Assembly: GCF_022539505.1 (NCBI RefSeq)
Contig: NC_061514.1
Span: 335,403,090-335,467,089 of the forward strand
Direction: 5' to 3'
From: Lolium rigidum
Taxonomy: Eukaryota > Streptophyta > Magnoliopsida > Poales > Poaceae
Length of the DNA stretch: 64,000 nucleotides
Part shown: positions 49,410 through 61,313 of the stretch, piece after piece
How positions within the stretch are numbered: the stretch's first letter is position 1
How the letters are laid out: the number at the start of each line of letters is the position of its first letter
The notes under the pieces: generated by a model
What the model was told of the DNA's origin: nothing
The model's database searches: none
The model's input: the letters and a program-made list of their open reading frames with translations, nothing else
Made by a program: the position numbers and the translations under genes

Positions 49410-50898
49410 TGATACGTCTCAAACGTATCCATAATTTCTTATGTTCCATGCTACTTTTATGACAATACTCACATGTTTTATACACACTTTACATCATTAT
49501 TATGCATTTTCCGGCACTAACCTATTGACAAGATGCCGAAGAGCCGATTCTTTGTTTTACGTGTTTTTGGTTTCAGAAATCTTACAAAGGAAATATTCTC
49601 GGAATTGGACGAAATCAATGCCCAGGGTCTTATTTTTCCACGGAGCTTCCAGAAGACCGAAGAGCATACGAAGTGGGGCCACGAGGTGGCCAAACCACAA
49701 GGCGGCGCGGCCAAGGAGAGGCCCGCACCGCCCTGTGGTGTGGGTCCCTCGTCAGCCCCCCGACTCTGCCCTTCCGCCTACTTAAACTCTCCGTCGCGAA
49801 AACCCTATTACCGAGAGCCACGATACGGAAATAGTTCCAGAGACGCTGCCGCCGCCAATCCCATCTCGGGGGATTCAGGAGATCGCCTCCGGCACCCTGC
49901 CGGAGAGGGGAATCATCTCCCGGACTGATGTGTGAGTAGTTCATCTTTGGACTATGGGTCCATAGCAGTAGCTAGATGGTTGTCTTCTCCTCATTGTGCT
50001 ATCATGTTAGATCTTGTGAGCTTCCTATCATGATCAAGATCATCTATTTGTAATGCTACATGTTGTGTTTGTTGGGATCCGATGAATATGGAATACTATG
50101 TCAAGTTGATTATCAATCTATCATATATGTGTTGTTTATGTTCTTGCATGCTCTCCGTTGCTAGTAGAGGTTGTGGCCAAGTTGATACTTGTAACTCCAA
50201 GAGGGGGTATTTATGCTCGATAGTGGGTTCATGCCTCCATTGAATCTGGGATAGTGACAGAAAGTTCTAAGGATATTTGTGTTGATTACATTACGCACCA
50301 TACTTAATGCAATTGTCTGTTGTTTGCAACTTAATACTGGAAGGGGTGCGGATGCTAACCTGAAGGTGGACTTTTTAGGCATAGATGCATGCTGGATTGC
50401 GGTCTATGTACTTTGTCGTAATGCCCTGATTAAATCTCATAGTAGTCATCGTGATATATGTATGTGCATTGTTATGCCCTCTCTATTTGTCAATTGCCCA
50501 AGCTGTAATTTGTTCACCCAACATGCTATTTATCTTATTGGAGAGACACCACTAGTGAACGGTGGACCCCGGTCCATTCTTTTACATCTGAAATACAATC
50601 TATCGCAAACTCGTTCTTCTTGTTCTTTGCAAACAAACATCATTTTCCACACCATATGTTTAATCCTTTGTTTACAGCAAGCCGGTGAGATTGATAACCT
50701 CACTGTTAAGTTGGGGAAAAGTATTGTGATTGTGTTGTGCAGGTTCCACGTTGGCGCCGGAATCCCTGGTGTTGCGCCGCACTACACTCCGTCACCAACA
50801 ACCTTCACGTGGCCCTTGACTCCTACTGGTTCGATAACCTTGGTTTCTTACTGAGGGAAAACTTGCTGCTGTACGCATCACACCTTCCTCTTGGGGTT
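49410..50898 (+). mobile_element. Athila-type gypsy LTR, 3' end cut by insertion
   Basis: It starts TGATACGTCTC at 49410 (left flank GTCAT, candidate duplication) and is homologous to the solo LTR at 11945-13548 almost to that LTR's end, stopping at CTCTTGGGGTT, where the next element (50899) begins. The rest of this LTR and any body are not in the window. It inserted into the chromovirus leader. Confidence 0.85.
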
Positions 50899-52482
50899 TG
50901 ATGTCTACGCACGCTTCTGTTCCTGTAGACAGTGTTGGGCCTCCAAGAGCAGAGGTTTGTAGAACAGCAGCAAGTTTCCCTTAAGTGAATCACCCAAGGT
51001 TTATCGAACTCAGGGAGGTAGAGGTCAAAGATATCCCTCTCAAGCAACCCTGCAATCACGATACAAGAAGTCTCTTGTGTCCCCAACACACCTAATACAC
51101 TTGTCAGATGTATAGGTGCACTAGTTCGGCGAAGAGATAGTAAGATGCAAGTGATATGGATGAATATGAGTGGTAATAACAATCTGAAATAAATATGGCA
51201 GCAAGTAAACATGCAATAGAGAACAATAAATAAACGGAGTTTCGATATTCGGAAACAAGGCCTAGGGATCATACTTTCACTAGTGGACACTCTCAACATT
51301 GATCACATAACTGAATAAATAAATGCTACACTCTCTTGTTGGATAACAAACACCATTCATTGTGTAGGGCTACAAAAGCACACCTCAAGCCGGAGTTAAC
51401 AAGCTCCACAACTTCATAAAGGAAACACACACGATGCGCACACCGTCACCATCACACCGTGGAGAGTGAATCCGGAGTTCATATTAAAGTAACCTCTAGA
51501 GTGTATAATAGTGCTACTCTGGATAACTCTTCTAATGGAATCACTAATCGTGTAGTGGCTACAAAAGCTCCGCTCAGAGTTCATCAAGTACTTGACAAAC
51601 ACCACTCATAGGGATATCCATGTCAAATCATAAATCCAAGATACTATATTTATCATAGTGATAGTTAACTTCATAATCTACAAGAGATCACAATCATAAC
51701 CTACGCCAAGTACTACATGATGCACACACTGTCCACTTTAAATAATGAAGGAGGAATAGACTACTTTAATAACATCACTAGAGTAGCACATAGATGATAT
51801 TCAACTAGATCACAAAGCTCATGATCACATAAAGATCACATGGGAGAGAGAGATGAACCACATAGCTACCGGTACAGCCCTTAGCCTCGGGGGGAGAACT
51901 ACTCCCTCCTCATCATAGGAGACAGCAGCGTCGATGAAGATGGCGGTGGTGTCGATGGAGATTCCTTCCGGGGACACTTCCCCGTCCCGGCGGTGTGCCA
52001 GAACAGAGACTTCTGTCCCCCGAATCTTGGCTTCGCGATGGCGGCGGCTCTGGAACTTTTCTCGTATCGTGGCTTATATTTTTAGGGTTTTCGCGACGGA
52101 GGTAATATATAGGTGGAAGGGCAGCCTCGGAGGGGTCCCAGGGGACCCACACCATAGGGGGGCGCGCCGCCCCCCCTTGGCCCGCGCCGCCATGTGGGGT
52201 GGGGCCCCCTTGGCCCCCCTCTGGTCCCTCTTCGGTGCTCTGGAACCTTCCGTGGAAAATAAGACCCTGGGCGTTGATTTCGTCCAATTCCGAGAATATT
52301 TCTTCTGTAGGATTTCTGAAACCAAAAACAGCAGAAAACAGGAACTGGCGCTTCGGCATCTTGTTAATAGGTTAGTGCCGGAAAATGCATCAAAACGATA
52401 TAAAGTATGAATAAAACATGTAGGTATTGTCATAAAACTAGCATGGAACATAAGAAATTATAGATACGTTGGAGACGTATCA
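50899..52482 (-). mobile_element. Athila-type 3' LTR, minus strand (1584 bp)
   Basis: On the minus strand it runs TGATACGTCTCCAACG to GTAGACATCA. It interrupts the preceding LTR, with GGGTT (50894-50898) as the probable duplication. Its first ~450 bp resemble the LTRs at 11945 and 49410; the remainder differs. The body continues to the right, so the element lies on the minus strand. Confidence 0.88.
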
Positions 52483-54885
52483 AGCATCCCCAAGCTTAGT
52501 TCCTACTCGCCCTCGAGTAGGTAAACGATAACAAGGATAATTTCTTAAGTGACATGCTACCAACATGATCTTGATCAATACTATTGTAAAGCATATGAGA
52601 TGAATGAAGTGATTCAAAGCAATGGTAAAGACAATGATTAAACAACTGAATCATATAGCAAAGACTTTTCATGAATAGTACTTTTGAAGACAAGCATCAA
52701 TAAGACTTGCATAGCTGTTAACTCATAAAGCAATAAATTCTTAGTAGAAAGTTTTGAAGCAACACAAAGGAATATATAAGTTTCAGCAGTTGCTTTCAAC
52801 TTCAACATGTTTATCTCATGGATATATCTCATGGATAATTGTCAACACAAAGTAATATGATGAATGCAAATAAGCAAGTATGTAGGAATCAATGCACACG
52901 AGTTGACACAAGTGTTTGCTTCTAAGATAGAAAGAAGTAGGTAAAGCTGACTCAACATAAAGTAGAAGAAAGGCCCTTCGCAGAGGAAGCATGGATTACT
53001 ATTTTTGTGCTAGAGCTTTTATTTTGAAAACATAGAAACAATTTTGTCAACGGTAGTAATAATTCATATGTGTTATGCATAAGACATCCTATAAGTTGCA
53101 AGCCTCATGCATAGAATACCAATAGTGCTCGCACCTTGTCCTAATTAGCTTGGATTTACATGGATTATCATTGCATAACATATGTTTCAACCAAGTGTCA
53201 CAAAGGGGTACCTCTATGTCGCCTGTACAAAGGTCCAAGGAGATAGATCGCATTTGATTTCTCGTTTTTGATAAATCTCAACTTAGGACATCCATACCGG
53301 GACAACATAGACAACGAGATAATGGACTCCTCTTTAATGCATAAGCATTCAACAACGAGATAATATACTCATAAGAGATTGAGGATTAATGTCCAAACTG
53401 AAACTTCCACCATGATTCATGGCTTTAGTTAGCGGCCCAATGTTCTTCTCTAACAATATGCATACTCAAACCATTTGATCATGATAAATCAATCTTACTT
53501 CAGACAAGACAAACATGCATAGCAACTCACATGATATTCAACAAAGGTGTAATAGTTGATGGCGTCCCCAGAAACATGGTTATCGCTCAACAAGCAACTT
53601 ATAAGAAATAAGACACATAAGCTACATATTCAATACCACAATAGTTTTTAAGGCTATTTTCCCATGAGCTATATATTGCAAAGACAAGGAATGAAATTTT
53701 AAAGGTAGCACTCAAGTAATTTACTTTGGAATGGCGAGAAAAATACCACATAGTAGGTAGGTATGGTGGACACAAATGGCATAGTTTTTGGCTCAAGGAT
53801 TTGGATGCACGAGAAGTATTCCCTCTCAGTACAAGGCTTTGGCTAGCAAGGTTGTTTGAAGCAAACACAAGTATGAACCGGTACAACAAAACTTACATAA
53901 GAACATATTGCAAGCATTATAAGACTCTACACTGTCTCCTTGTTGTTCAAACACTTCACCAGAAAATATCTAGACTTTAGAGAGACCAATCATGCAAACC
54001 AAATTTCAACAAGCTCTATGGTAGTTCTTCATTAATAGGTGCAAAGTACATGATGCAAGAGCTTAAACATGATCTATTTGAGCACAACAATTGCCAAGTA
54101 TCAAATTATTCAAGACATTATACCAATTACCACATGAAGCATTTTCTGTTGCCAACCAAATAACAATGAACGAAGCAGTTTCAACCTTCGCCATGAACAT
54201 TAAAAGTATAGCTAAGAACACCAGTGTTCATATGAAACAGCGGAGCGTGTCTCTCTCCCAAACAAGGTATGATCCAATTTATTCAAACACAAAAAAAAAA
54301 CATACAGACGCTCCAAGTAAAGCACATAAGATGTGACGGAATAAAAATATAGTTTCACCAGAGGTGACCTGATAAGTTGTCGATGAAGAAGGGGATGCCT
54401 TGGGCATCCCCAAGCTTAGATGCTTGAGTCTTCTTGAAATATGCAGGGATGAACCACGGGGGCATCCCCAAGCTTAGACTTTTCACTCTTCTTGATCATA
54501 TTGTATCATCCTCCTCTCTTGATCCTTGAAAACTTCCTCCACACCAAACTCAAAACAAACTCATTAGAGTGTTAGTGCATAATCAAAAATTCACATATTC
54601 AGAGGTGACATAATCATTCTTAACACTTATGGACATTGCTCAAAGCTACTGGAAGTTAATGGAACAAAGAAATCCATTCAACACAGTAAAAGAGGCAATG
54701 CGAAATAAAAGGCAGAATCTGTCAAAACAGAACAGTCCGTAAAGACGAATTTTTTTGAGGCACTTAACTTGCTCAGATGAAAAAGCTCAAATTGAATGAA
54801 AGTTGCGTACATATCTGAGGATCACACACGAAAATTGGCAGATTTTTATGAGTTACCTACAGAGGGGCCTACTCAAATTCGTGAC
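52483..54885 (-). other. Non-coding 3' body of the minus-strand Athila-type element
   Basis: The PPT-like AAGCTTGGGGATGCT (52483-52497, minus strand) abuts the LTR. The next 2.4 kb has no significant frame, as in the pol-to-LTR region of Athila elements. The motif TAAGCTTGGGGATGC recurs at 54404-54418 and 54462-54476. The body is cut at 54885 by the Tat element (left flank GTGAC). Confidence 0.75.
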
Positions 54886-55605
54886 TGTTGGGGGGATGAC
54901 CCCCGGTATGCCAAAGGCATGCCAAACCGGATGGTTTGAGCTATCAAGATACCGGTTTAATGTTTATGCCGGAGCGCGTAGTTAAGCTTTTGGCTAAGTA
55001 AAGCTATGCTGGTATCCCCAAGAAGGGTATACCGGAATAAGCTAAGAAGACACCGGGTTACCGGTAAGAAGTGCACTGTAGCACGTCGGCAAGACTGGTC
55101 AAAGATTCTCTCTAGAGCTAGAGGACAAGGATGAGCTAAGCAAAGTAGCTTTAAACGAAGCCCTGGCGCCAAAGAGGAACGTGACGCCAAAAGCAACCGG
55201 AGGACGTCAGCCTCCCTGATTAAAGAAGACACCAGCGTCACATATAATTAAAGTAGCTTTGTAAAGTAGTTTGTCTGTTCAAAGATGCCATTAGGGTTTC
55301 CTAGGGTTTCTTCCCCTGTAAGCCACCCTCTCCCCTATATAAGGAGAGGGGGCACACCCCATTACGGGACGATGAGATAGTAGAGAATCATAACCTGTAA
55401 CTTGTTGAAATCAATGAAGAGAAAGATCTAGAGCAGAGTTCTTCCTTGTGTGTTTCTTCGTCTACCTCTGGCCTTGGCTAAGTTCTTGAGGAAAGCATCC
55501 GGAAGTTCATCCAATCTAATCAAAAACCCTCCCCCGAATCCTCTAGCGCCCATTCGGCCCCAACTTAAGCCATCCTATGGCATCTGTCTGTTCACCACGA
55601 CGACA
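54886..55605 (+). repeat. Tat element 5' LTR (720 bp)
   Basis: It starts TGTTGGGGGGATGACCCC and ends CACGACGACA. A promoter-like CCTATATAAGGAG lies at about 55334-55346. CCGG words are frequent (ACCGG, GCCGG). Confidence 0.8.
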
Positions 55606-55607
55606 GT

Positions 55608-55625
55608 TGGCGCCCACCGTGGGGC
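55608..55625 (+). other. Tat element primer binding site
   Basis: TGGCGCCCACCGTGGGGC lies two bases after the LTR end, starts with TGG and is of the form used by Tat-group gypsy elements. Confidence 0.8.
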
Positions 55626-58600
55626 AAGAAGTGGCGCTTGCTGGAGTTCACATTCGGGCGGGCATCCTTGACGTCGCCGGCGAGCGGACGGTGTCTGCGC
55701 TCGTGCAGCGCATCTACTCCATGGACTTCATCAACGACAACGCGGGCTGCTTCACCAACGGGGGCATCTTCCCCAAGAACGGCCGCGTCATCGAGTTCGG
55801 CAGCCACCGCGTCTACTTCGGCACTGTTCCTGTGCGCCAGCGCCTCTTGCCGGTGCTGGTGGCGCCGGACCCGCCAAGGTGGCTATGTGCTGGCCGCGCC
55901 GCCGGCAGCGTGGAGGTAATGATGGCTGGCGCGGTCGGCGCTGGCAAGGAAGCTGTGGATGAAGGTGCTGGGCGTGCGACATCGACCCGTCCGGCCAAGC
56001 CACCGCTAGAGCGCGACGCAGGCGCTGCGGGAGCATCTTCTGCACCACCGGAGACACCACTTCAAGCGGCGATGAACATGCTGGCGACGCCCATCGTGCA
56101 GAACATCGACCCAGCAGCGGCTCAGGCGGAGCTGGAGGCAACGCGCAAGAAGCTGCTTTCCGGAGGCGCGGACATCATCCGGGCGCAGCGCGAGCTGAAC
56201 CTAACCCTACGTGAGTATAACGCTGCCCATGGCTTTGCTTCTGTTAGCGCTTAGGCTGCTAGGATGCCGGAAAACTGGCTTAAAGCTCGCAATCTAGATC
56301 AGGATTTGCGTAAGGAAATTCTTGCCGGCAAGAGTACATCTGTGTCATTGAGCATCGTAGAGAAACCTAAGTACAGTAGCCCGGATAAAACCATAAAAGC
56401 TGCTAAGGCTGTAGTAGAGCTGCGCGAGTCACTTTTCGGAGAGGCTTTGGCAAAACAGCAAGAGCGTGTTAGAGAGCTGCTTGAAACCATCGAGCGGCAA
56501 AATGCTGAGCAGCTTGCTAAGCTGAACAAGGCAGCAGCTTCGAAATCCGCGCGTTCAACAAAGAATGCCGGAAGCAAGTCCCATGGGCAGGCATCGTCCC
56601 CCCATCCGGACAGAAGAAAAGAAAAAGAGATGAATGCGCAGCAGATGACTGTGTACGATCCGGTTCTCGCCGGAAAACAACAAGCCGGGCAACAAGATGC
56701 CTGTAGAAAAAGCCAAGGGGTAGATCGAGGCTACGCCAGAAGAGGCTATGCCGGAAACAATCATGCCGGTAGACATGAAACCGGGCAAAATTATCGAGCT
56801 GCAAGGGCAGCGTACGAAGAGGAGGAAATGCTTCCCCCAAGGTACCGGCAGGCAAGGGCCGTGGTACCGGAACATTACGATGAAGCTGATTCGACAACTG
56901 AAAGACTCACGGCATACCGGAACCCGTTGGGGGAACGCGTGGGAGAAAGGCACCTGCCAAAACGGGATGCGAGGCACCGTCTGGATAGAGTGTATCTGTC
57001 TGAAATGATTGAGGCAGAAGGTCCTCCGGGCCCAAAATGTTTTGGTCCAAGGATCATGAAAGAGGAACCACCAGTTCGCAACTTCCAGTTGCCCCGTGAC
57101 ACAAAAACGTATGATGGCACCACTAAGCCGGAAGACTGGCTCGCGGATTATGTGACCGCGGTGTACGTCGCTGGTGGCGGAGTAACCGTAACCGGTGGAG
57201 GAAACCGGCGTTGGGCCGTGAGAATTGTACCATCATTCCTGGTGGGACCGGCACGAATCTGGCTAAACAACTTGCCGGCAGGGAGTATAAACGGTTGGTT
57301 GGACTTTGAGAAAGCTTTTGTGAGTAACTTCAGCAGCACATACCGGAGGCCCAACAGGCCGCAGCAGCTCGCCTTGTGCGTGCAGCGTCCAGAGGAAACA
57401 GATCGGGATTACCTGATCCGGTGGAACTCCACAAGAAACTCCTGTGAAGGGGTGATAGAGGCGCAGGCTATTGCTTGGTTTTGCAATGGATGCCGCAGAG
57501 GTTCGCCGTTGTGGCAAAAGCTGCAGCGGAACATGCCGGTAACTCTGGCGGAAATGATACGTTTGGCAGATAGCTACGCATTGGGAGACCCAATGCAACC
57601 GGCAGTGCAAGATGATCCGGCGCAAACGAACCAACCGCACCAAGATCAATACCGGGACAACCGGCACAACAAAAGAAGGGAAAATTTTCCGGATCGAAGG
57701 TATGGTCCACAGCAAGTAGCTGCGGTGCAGGATAATTCCAGCCCCAGCGGGAGCCAAAGGCAAAAAACCGGATCGCAGCCGTGGGCGGGTCCTAAAAAAC
57801 AATGGGTTGAGAAAAAGAAGTGGGGAGAGAAAAAAGACTGGCAAGACCATATGAGATACACCATGGAAGCAGCAATGGAGCAACCATGCCGGTTTCACAC
57901 TCCGAATCCGACGAGGCCGGCAAACCATTTGACAAAAGATTGTTCTTGGATTAAGCACTTGATGCTGAGAGGTGCGGCAAAAGAGGCGCAAGCACAAGGG
58001 TGTTCCACAATACTGCCACCCTCGCATGACATGTTACATCAACACCCATTACCACGGCCACCACCGCTTACCGGAGCAAACGCTCTACCGGTACAGCCTC
58101 AGCCAAACCGGCAGCAGCAAGTCCATCAGGTGGGAGAAGGCAATGGCCAACCGCCACCTCCGGCACCTTTGGGCCGGAATGTCTGCCATGATCCGGACGT
58201 GTGCTGTGTTGTGTTCGTCACTGAGCCAACCGACAGACAAAGCCTGCGTCGCCGTTCCATGGAAGTGAACGCTGTGATGCCGGCAGTACCAAAGTACATG
58301 TTGTGGTCAGATCAAGAAATCTCCTGGTCATTCAAGGATCACCCCAAAATAATGCCTAATCCGGGTGGTTATGCTCTTGTGGTAGACCCAATCATGCATG
58401 GGCCAACGACTCGAGTCAAGTTCAGCAAAGTGCTGATAGATAATGGAAGAAGCATAAACATCATGTACCGGCACACCATGCACACGCTGGGCATAACAGA
58501 GAACATGCTACAGCCAACTCGTACAACTTTCCACGGAATCGTTCCGGGCTTGCCCTGCGCGCCGGTAGGAAAAGTCCGGGTGGATGTATCGTTCGGAGGA

Positions 58601-59020
58601 CGTGACAATTGCCGGGTTGAAAACATTGAGTTCGAGGTGGTAGACCTAGATAGTCCTTACCATGCATTGCTGGGGAGACCGGCATTGGCAGCTTTCATGG
58701 CCTCGACTCATACGGCCTATCTCAAGATGAAGATGCCGGCACCTCGTGGACCATTAACTGTGGTGGGAAACTACAAGATTTCGCTAGAAACTGTGTCCGC
58801 CAGATCAAACCTGGCAGAATCGCTGGTGACTGCAGAGGAAAAGAGGAGGATGCAAACTGCGGTTGCGCTAGCTCAGTCCTCACAGTTGAGCTTAGCGGCA
58901 ATGAGTGCAAACTTGGGCACACCTACGTTCAAGCCGACAAAAGAAACAAAGGACATTGTGCTGGATCCGGCTTACCCTGAGCGCACCGTTCGTATCGGTG
59001 CCGGTCTCAGTGAGGCATAG
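55626..59020 (+). pseudogene. Tat gag-protease (two in-frame TAG codons)
   Basis: One frame runs from 55577 to 59896 with only two stops, TAG at 56252-56254 and TAG at 59018-59020. The N-terminal part (ALAGVHIRAG to AHGFASVSA) is Ala-rich; after the first stop a basic/coiled region follows. The gag core is at about 57020-57600 (TYDGTTKPEDWLADY, GPARIWLNNLPAGS, WFCNGCRRGS). The protease is at about 58410-58740, with VLIDNGRSINIMY in place of the usual D-S/T-G active-site triplet, and later HALLGRPAL. Gag would form particles and protease would cleave the polyprotein. Whether the stops are mutations or read through is unknown; the D-N-G change makes the protease doubtful. Confidence 0.85.
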
Positions 59021-59896
59021 GAAAGCGCGCTCGTCAGCTTCCTCCGTGAGAATCGAAATATCTTTGCCTGGTCTACTGATGACTTGGTAGGTGTTCCGAG
59101 GGAGCTGGCTGAGCACTCTTTAAATGTCCGGAAGGATGCTAAGCCGGTAAGGCAGCCCATGCGCCGATTTGCTGAGGATAGGAGGAAAATCATTGGAGAA
59201 GAAGTGACAAAGTTGTTGGTTGCTGCTTTCATCGTGGAAGTGCTGCATACTGAGTGGCTAGCCAATCCGGTGCTGGTCAAAAAGAAGAAAGAAGAGAACC
59301 TTGAAGCAAAAGCTCCAAAGGTGTGGCGCATGTGCATCGACTACACCAACCTGAACAAGGCTTGCCCAAAAGATCCTTTCCCCTTACCCCGGATCGATCA
59401 GGTGATTGATTCCACTGCTGGGTGTGAGTTGTTGTCTTTCCTGGATGCTTACTCCGGTTTCCATCAAATTCCCTTGAAAAAGCAAGATCAAATAAAAACT
59501 GCGTTCATTACCCCGCACGGGGCTTATTGCTATGTCACTATGCCTTTCGGTTTGCGCAACGCTGGTGCAACGTACCAGCGCTGTATGCAAAAGTGCTTGT
59601 TTGATCAAATTGGAAAAAATGTGCAAGTCTATGTGGACGATGTAGTGGTAAAAACTAAGGCAAAAGAAACTTTGATCGACGATCTCCGGCAAACATTTGA
59701 TAACTTAAGAAGATTCCGGATGAAACTCAATCCGGCAAAATGCACCTTCGGTGTTCCCGCTGGCAAACTGCTTGGCTTTCTCGTATCAAGCCGGGGCATT
59801 GAGGTTAATCCGGTAAAAATCCGGGCAATCGAAAGAATGACTATACCGCGCGATCTAAAGACGCGCAGAAGTTTACCGGAAGCTTGGCATCGCTAA
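59021..59896 (+). pseudogene. Tat reverse transcriptase
   Basis: This continues the gag-protease frame after TAG. Motifs in order are ALVSFLRENRNIFAWS, KVWRMCIDYTNLNKACPKD, PLPRIDQVID, FLDAYSGFHQI, MPFGLRNAGATYQR, the catalytic VYVDDVVVKT (about 59630), and GKLLGFLVSSRGIE. The frame is lost near 59861 (KTRRSLPEAWHR, stop), and RNase H continues in another frame from 59884. All RT catalytic residues are present, but the frameshift breaks the polyprotein. Confidence 0.9.
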
Positions 59897-61071
59897 GCCG
59901 GTTCATAAGCATGTTGGGAGAAAAAGCTCTGCCCCTCTATGCTTTAATGAAAAAATCTGATACTTTCGTCTGGACCCCTCAGGCAGACGCAGCGTTTAAA
60001 GAGCTAAAAACAATGCTAGCCACTGCACCAATACTGGCTTTGCCTTTGGAAAGGGAACCCATGTTGTTGTACATAGCAGCAACTAACCGGGTTGTAAGTG
60101 TTGTCGTGGTAGTAGAAAGAGAAGAGGAAGGAAAAACCATGCAGAGGCCGGTATACTACCCGAGCGAGGTGCTCTCCCTCTCAAAACAAAACTACCCGCA
60201 CTTCCAGAAAATGACTTATGGCGTGTTCATGGCTGCCACAAAGCTTAAGAATTACTTTGAGGAGCACCCCATGAAAGTGGTGAGTGAGGCACCCATTTCC
60301 GATATCATGTGCAACAAAGATGCTAGCGGTAGGATTGCAAAGTGGGCAATCCAGATATCACCATACGTACCGGTATACGAAAGAAGAGATGCCATAAAAT
60401 CGCAAGCTTTAGCTGATTTCTTGGTTGATTGGGCAGAAATGCAATACAAGCCGCTGGAACACAAGATAGAATACTGGAAGAAGCACTTTGACGGATCCAA
60501 ACTCAAAGAGGGTCTAGGTGCCGGTGTGGTACTTACCTCACCTAAGGGAGATCACCTCCGGTATGTTTTGCAAGTGCATTTCAGGGCATCAAACAATGTC
60601 GCAGGATACGAGGCTTTGATCCATGGGCTTAAGGTCGCAAAAGAAATCGGTGCACACCGGATCATTTGCTACGGAGATTCAGATCTTGTGGTGCAACAAT
60701 GTTCCGGAGATTGGGACGCAAAAGATGCCAACATGGCTTCATACCGGTTTCACGTACAAAAGATTGCCGGCTTCTTTGAAGGATGTGAGTTTCACCATGT
60801 GCCACGAGCGGAAAATGAAGCCGCGGATGCTTTGTCCAAGCTAGGCTCATCCAGGCAGGAAATTCCTCCCGGGATAGCCTTGGCACACTTAAGAGTACCA
60901 TCGATCAAACCGAGTCCGGAGTCGGAATCCATCTTCGTACCGGAATCACATGTTGTACCAATGGATATCGATGAAGGAAACCCGGGACCTGTTCCGGCAA
61001 ACTCGGGACCTGTTCCGGCAAACTCGGGACTCGTCTGCGTCCGTACCGGAGGAAGCAATGCTGGTGGATAG
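59884..61071 (+). pseudogene. Tat RNase H, and second archaeal-type RNase H
   Basis: The first part (about 59900-60440) is the usual gypsy RNase H (LALPLEREPMLLYIAA, YPSEVLSLSKQNYPHFQK); its first catalytic Asp position reads YIAATNR, so it looks inactive. The second part (about 60480-60850) is an archaeal/bacterial-type RNase H with FDGS, AGYEALIHGL, CYGDSDLVVQQ and NEAADALSKLG, which keeps the D-E-D-D catalytic set. This replacement of the degenerate first domain is characteristic of Tat elements. A 21-bp tandem duplication (GPVPANS) lies at about 60983-61027. The linker to integrase follows. Confidence 0.88.
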
Positions 61072-61313
61072 CATGGAGATAGATGTACCGGTGTTCCTGG
61101 TTCGAGAGGCACCATCTTGGGTTAAACCTATTAAGGAATTCCTGATCAACGGCACCTTGCCGGTTGACGAAAATGAGTCCAGAAGGATCCAGAGAAGGTC
61201 CAAGGCATACACGCTTCGTCAAGGGCGCTGGTAGCAAAAGTATTCCGGCATGGGTTCTATTGGCCCACTGCTTTGGAAAATGCTGAGGATTTGGTAAGAA
61301 AATGCAACGGGTG
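61072..61313 (+). pseudogene. Tat integrase N-terminus, truncated
   Basis: Two frames show EFLINGTLPVDENESRRIQ then KAYT, and after an internal deletion a zinc-finger-like piece (ASSRALVAKVFRHGFYW, ENAEDLVRKCNGC) up to 61311. The element is then cut by the LTR at 61314 (left flank GGGTG, candidate duplication). The catalytic core is absent from the window. Confidence 0.8.

Larger units (their letters stand above)
54886..61313 (+). mobile_element. Tat-lineage gypsy retrotransposon, 5' part
   Basis: The 5' LTR is at 54886-55605, the PBS TGGCGCCCACCGTGGGGC at 55608-55625, then gag, protease, RT, RNase H, a second archaeal-type RNase H and the start of integrase, where an Athila-type element (61314) interrupts it. 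The second RNase H is the defining mark of the plant Tat lineage (Retand, RIRE2-like). The left duplication is probably GTGAC. The element is unusually rich in CCGG words. Coding defects: two in-frame TAG codons, one frameshift and an integrase deletion. Confidence 0.9.

Noticed and set aside
56299..59692. Minus-strand ORFs opposite Tat gag-pol, up to 254 codons
   Set aside because: They are antisense shadows of a well-supported plus-strand polyprotein.
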